From: Providencia hangzhouensis | Lineage (GTDB): Bacteria > Pseudomonadota > Gammaproteobacteria > Enterobacterales > Enterobacteriaceae | DNA: 64,000 nt | Assembly (NCBI RefSeq): GCF_029193595.2 | Contig: NZ_CP135052.1 | Span: 4,030,001 to 4,094,000, forward strand | Direction: 5' to 3' | Shown here: in pieces, positions 62,258 through 64,000 of the stretch | How the letters are laid out: the number at the start of each line of letters is the position of its first letter | Position numbering within the stretch: the stretch's first letter is position 1 | Program-made: the position numbers and the translations under genes | The notes under the pieces: generated by a model | What the model was told of the DNA's origin: nothing | What the model saw: only the letters and a program-made list of their open reading frames with translations | The model's database searches: none

Positions 62258-62728
62258 TTAAAGCAAACCCTGCTCAGCAAAAGAAACCACTTCATTCCCA
62301 ACAACCAAATGATCCAACACTCGCACTTCTACCAGTGCTAACGCTTTCACTATCCGCTGAGTAATGTGTTTATCCTGCTGACTGATTTCTGTCGTACCTG
62401 ACGGATGGTTATGAGCCAGAATGACTGCAGCAGCATTGTGCTTCAATGCCAATTTAACCACTTCGCGGGGATGAACTTCGGTTTGGCTGAGTGTGCCGGT
62501 AAACAGTGTTTCGCACCCCAGCAGGCAGTGCTGATTATCGAGATACAACACCATAAAAACTTCACGCTCCTGATGAGCCATCTGCAATTGCAGCCAGATT
62601 TTAGTGAAGCTGGTGGAAGTAAATGGCTCACTCGGTTGACGCTGATATTTCTCCACCAGTCGTAACGCCCGACGAATGATGCGTTGCTCTCGTGCAGGAA
62701 ATACCGGGGATAAATTGAATACAGACAT
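62258..62728 (-). CDS. RadC-family JAMM/MPN protein (YfjY/YeeS type)
   Basis: A 156-residue short RadC homologue consisting of the MPN domain only, without the helix-hairpin-helix part of chromosomal RadC. The metal motif is [15 protein letters not shown], with H106, H108 and D119; the serine S110 is present. Such short forms are standard in CP4-type prophages and islands. No role in repair is established. AAGGAGC precedes the ATG. Confidence 0.9.
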   Translation of the reverse strand: MSVFNLSPVFPAREQRIIRRALRLVEKYQRQPSEPFTSTSFTKIWLQLQMAHQEREVFMVLYLDNQHCLLGCETLFTGTLSQTEVHPREVVKLALKHNAAAVILAHNHPSGTTEISQQDKHITQRIVKALALVEVRVLDHLVVGNEVVSFAEQGLL

Positions 62729-62798
62729 ATTTGCTCCTTAAAACAAAAAGCCTCGCCGGTTTATTGGCAAGGCCTGAGGGAAGGGATAATAAAAAGGT

Positions 62799-63620
62799 TC
62801 ATGAGGCAAGCTGCAGCATATTCTCAGCCATCACCCACAGAGCACGGTTAAGCTTCACATCACCGTCGATGCCTTTTACAGCACGAGTATGGGTACGTTT
62901 GCCTTTGGTGGTTCGTCCAGACAGGCCGCCTTTAATCAGGTTTTCCTGAATGCGCTGATAAGTGGTCCACAGGTCGTTACTTTCATCCTGCCAGCGGCGC
63001 GGGGATAGGATTTGCGATTCCGTCACCGGCTGATGCTCTTCACCAAAGCGATAGGTTAATGCCGCTTTCGCCATCGCCTGCTGTGCTGGCGGAGTTAACA
63101 TTAGCGACTGCATAGCATAGCGTTTCTCTTCTACACGATCAAATATTCCCAGTACTTCATACGCTCCTTCAATCACTTTACCCACTACATCCCCTTTATG
63201 AGGGACTCGCACTTCACCTAACACATCACCGTACACCAAACCGTTGGAACACACGGCTCTAAAGAGCCCCGGCAACATTTGGTAGCTGCTTGAACCGTCA
63301 TGGCTATTAAGCAGAATAATTTCAGGGACTTGTACGCCAGTGATTTGATCATGTCGCCGAAGTCGTAACATATGCTTAGTATGTTCTCGACGGCTGGCAT
63401 CACGTACACGAGTTTGACAAGCAAAGAACGGATAAAAGCCTTCTTTTTGAAGGCTATCGAGTAAGGTAATGGTTGGAATATAAGTGTATCGCTCACTTCT
63501 GGACTTATGTTTTTCTTCAGAGAAAACACTCGGTACAGTACGAAATAATTCTTCGATGGTAAGTGGACGGTCACGACGGATACTATTAGCAGAACCAAAG
63601 CGCGAAGCTAATAAACTCAT
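62799..63620 (-). CDS. DUF932-family protein (YfjQ-like)
   Basis: With the ATG at 63620 (GGAGCC ahead) the product has 273 residues, the same as E. coli YfjQ. Typical segments are SRFGSANSIRRDRPLT, FFACQTRVRDASRREHTKHMLRLR, PEIILLNSHDGSSSYQMLPGLFRAVCSNGL and the carboxy NLIKGG..RTTKGKRTHTRAVKGIDGDVKLN. The family is common on plasmids and islands and resembles phage/plasmid proteins of unknown function. It lies 13 bp after ardB. An upstream frame start at 63641 is less likely. Confidence 0.88.
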   Translation of the reverse strand: MSLLASRFGSANSIRRDRPLTIEELFRTVPSVFSEEKHKSRSERYTYIPTITLLDSLQKEGFYPFFACQTRVRDASRREHTKHMLRLRRHDQITGVQVPEIILLNSHDGSSSYQMLPGLFRAVCSNGLVYGDVLGEVRVPHKGDVVGKVIEGAYEVLGIFDRVEEKRYAMQSLMLTPPAQQAMAKAALTYRFGEEHQPVTESQILSPRRWQDESNDLWTTYQRIQENLIKGGLSGRTTKGKRTHTRAVKGIDGDVKLNRALWVMAENMLQLAS

Positions 63621-63633
63621 GATAGGCTCCTGA

Positions 63634-64000
63634 TTAATCAATTAAGTGAAAAATGGCAGCGGATTCGGAATGTTGTGAAGCGTAGTCACGTAACTGATAA
63701 AAGCGGTCGCACATCACTTCGCTTTCTGTTTGGAATGACCAGATGCTGTACAGGATTAGACACACTGCAATGCCTGCCGCCTCTTGGCTCACGGTGGCTT
63801 CATTGCCATTATGCATGTTGAATAGGGTTAAGATGTCTGCGTTGATATCAGGGTAGATAAAGGCTCCCCCATTACTGAGCACGCCATACTCCCAGTAACC
63901 GCCATGATACTCATCACAGAATTGGCCCATCGTGGTGAAGATCACTACTTCAAAGGTGGTCCAGCCTTTCACACCACCAAAATGGTTGAGCCAAAAATCA
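63634..64000 (-). CDS. ArdB/KlcA-family antirestriction protein, 5' end beyond window
   Basis: The open frame continues to the window edge (reading DFWLNHFGGVKGWTTFE before the first internal GTG), so this is the 3' part of a gene. The visible ~120 residues show ArdB landmarks: EYHGGYWEYGVLSNGGAFIYP, QEAAGIAVCLILYSIWSF and the terminal RDYASQHSESAAIFHLID. ArdB proteins counter type I restriction without being DNA mimics. Finding one 7 kb from a type I system is notable. It is in line with the other leftward island genes. Confidence 0.87.
   Translation of the reverse strand, partial: DFWLNHFGGVKGWTTFEVVIFTTMGQFCDEYHGGYWEYGVLSNGGAFIYPDINADILTLFNMHNGNEATVSQEAAGIAVCLILYSIWSFQTESEVMCDRFYQLRDYASQHSESAAIFHLID

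Larger units (their letters stand above)
59361..64000. mobile_element. Distal end of a tRNA-Leu-integrated genomic island (right end outside window)
   Basis: Starts at the tRNA fragment and contains, all leftward, genes for ArdB, DUF932, RadC, YeeU-family antitoxin, CbtA-family toxin, DUF4942 and an Mrr-type nuclease. The first five in this order form the tail of CP4-57, CP4-44 and many enterobacterial islands. Base composition is visibly higher in G+C than the rest of the window. The integrase is expected next to the intact tRNA, off the right end. Confidence 0.72.

Noticed and set aside
1..64000. CRISPR arrays, rRNA genes, complete tRNA genes and intact insertion sequences
   Set aside because: I saw no regularly spaced repeats, rRNA signatures, full cloverleaf sequences or transposase frames.

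Overview
The window looks like a chromosomal segment from a member of the Morganellaceae, most likely Providencia. The evidence is AT-rich DNA, an mrp-type fimbrial operon with its own site-specific recombinase and MrpJ-type regulators, and close relatives of enterobacterial catabolic genes. The genus is inferred from gene content only.

Layout. 0-1.9 kb: a metal-type two-component system (sensor cut by the window start). 2.3-12.4 kb: an mrp/pap-like fimbrial operon consisting of a tyrosine recombinase, a 341-bp invertible element bounded by perfect 26-bp inverted repeats, two small HTH regulators, major pilin, PapH-like subunit, usher, chaperone, four minor pilins and an MrpH-like tip protein. 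The promoter in the invertible segment points away from the pilin genes, so the sequenced state appears OFF. 13-18.6 kb: a MarR regulator, a DMT exporter and a dcuC / AbgA-like amidohydrolase / periplasmic asparaginase operon, with paired MarR-type palindromes between the divergent units. 18.8-27.8 kb: a five-gene leftward operon (NCS1 permease, hydantoinase, N-acyl-D-amino-acid deacylase, YgeY, diaminopropionate ammonia-lyase) read from a near-consensus sigma-54 promoter and faced by its enhancer-binding regulator. 28.0-36.4 kb: a yccJ homologue, then a complete L-rhamnose cluster (rhaB-A-D-T, fucO, rhaM, with rhaS-rhaR convergent at the end). 37.0-41.9 kb: a second, four-gene chaperone-usher operon. 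42.5-50.2 kb: a catabolic cluster (DcuC-type transporter, cystathionine-beta-lyase-like enzyme, fumarase/ASL-superfamily lyase, MmgE/PrpD protein, DapA-family enzyme, LysR) whose lyase plus MmgE/PrpD pairing resembles iminodisuccinate-type degradation.

50.7-64 kb is accessory DNA. It holds a type I restriction system resembling the EcoAI (IB) family, a wrecked downstream gene, and a convergent Hcp / membrane-toxin / DUF1240-like module flanked by duplicated remnants of a small phage-type gene. A 17-bp tRNA-Leu (leuX-type) 3'-end fragment follows at 59.36 kb, marking the edge of an integrated island that runs off the right end. The island carries an Mrr-type endonuclease, DUF4942, CbtA-family toxin, YeeU-family antitoxin, RadC, DUF932 and ArdB genes, the typical CP4-57/CP4-44 tail set.

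The best candidates for something undescribed are the Hcp/toxin/immunity cassette (57.0-59.0 kb), the lyase-MmgE-DapA-CBL catabolic cluster (42.5-50.2 kb) and the recombinase-switch-regulator arrangement ahead of the first fimbrial operon.
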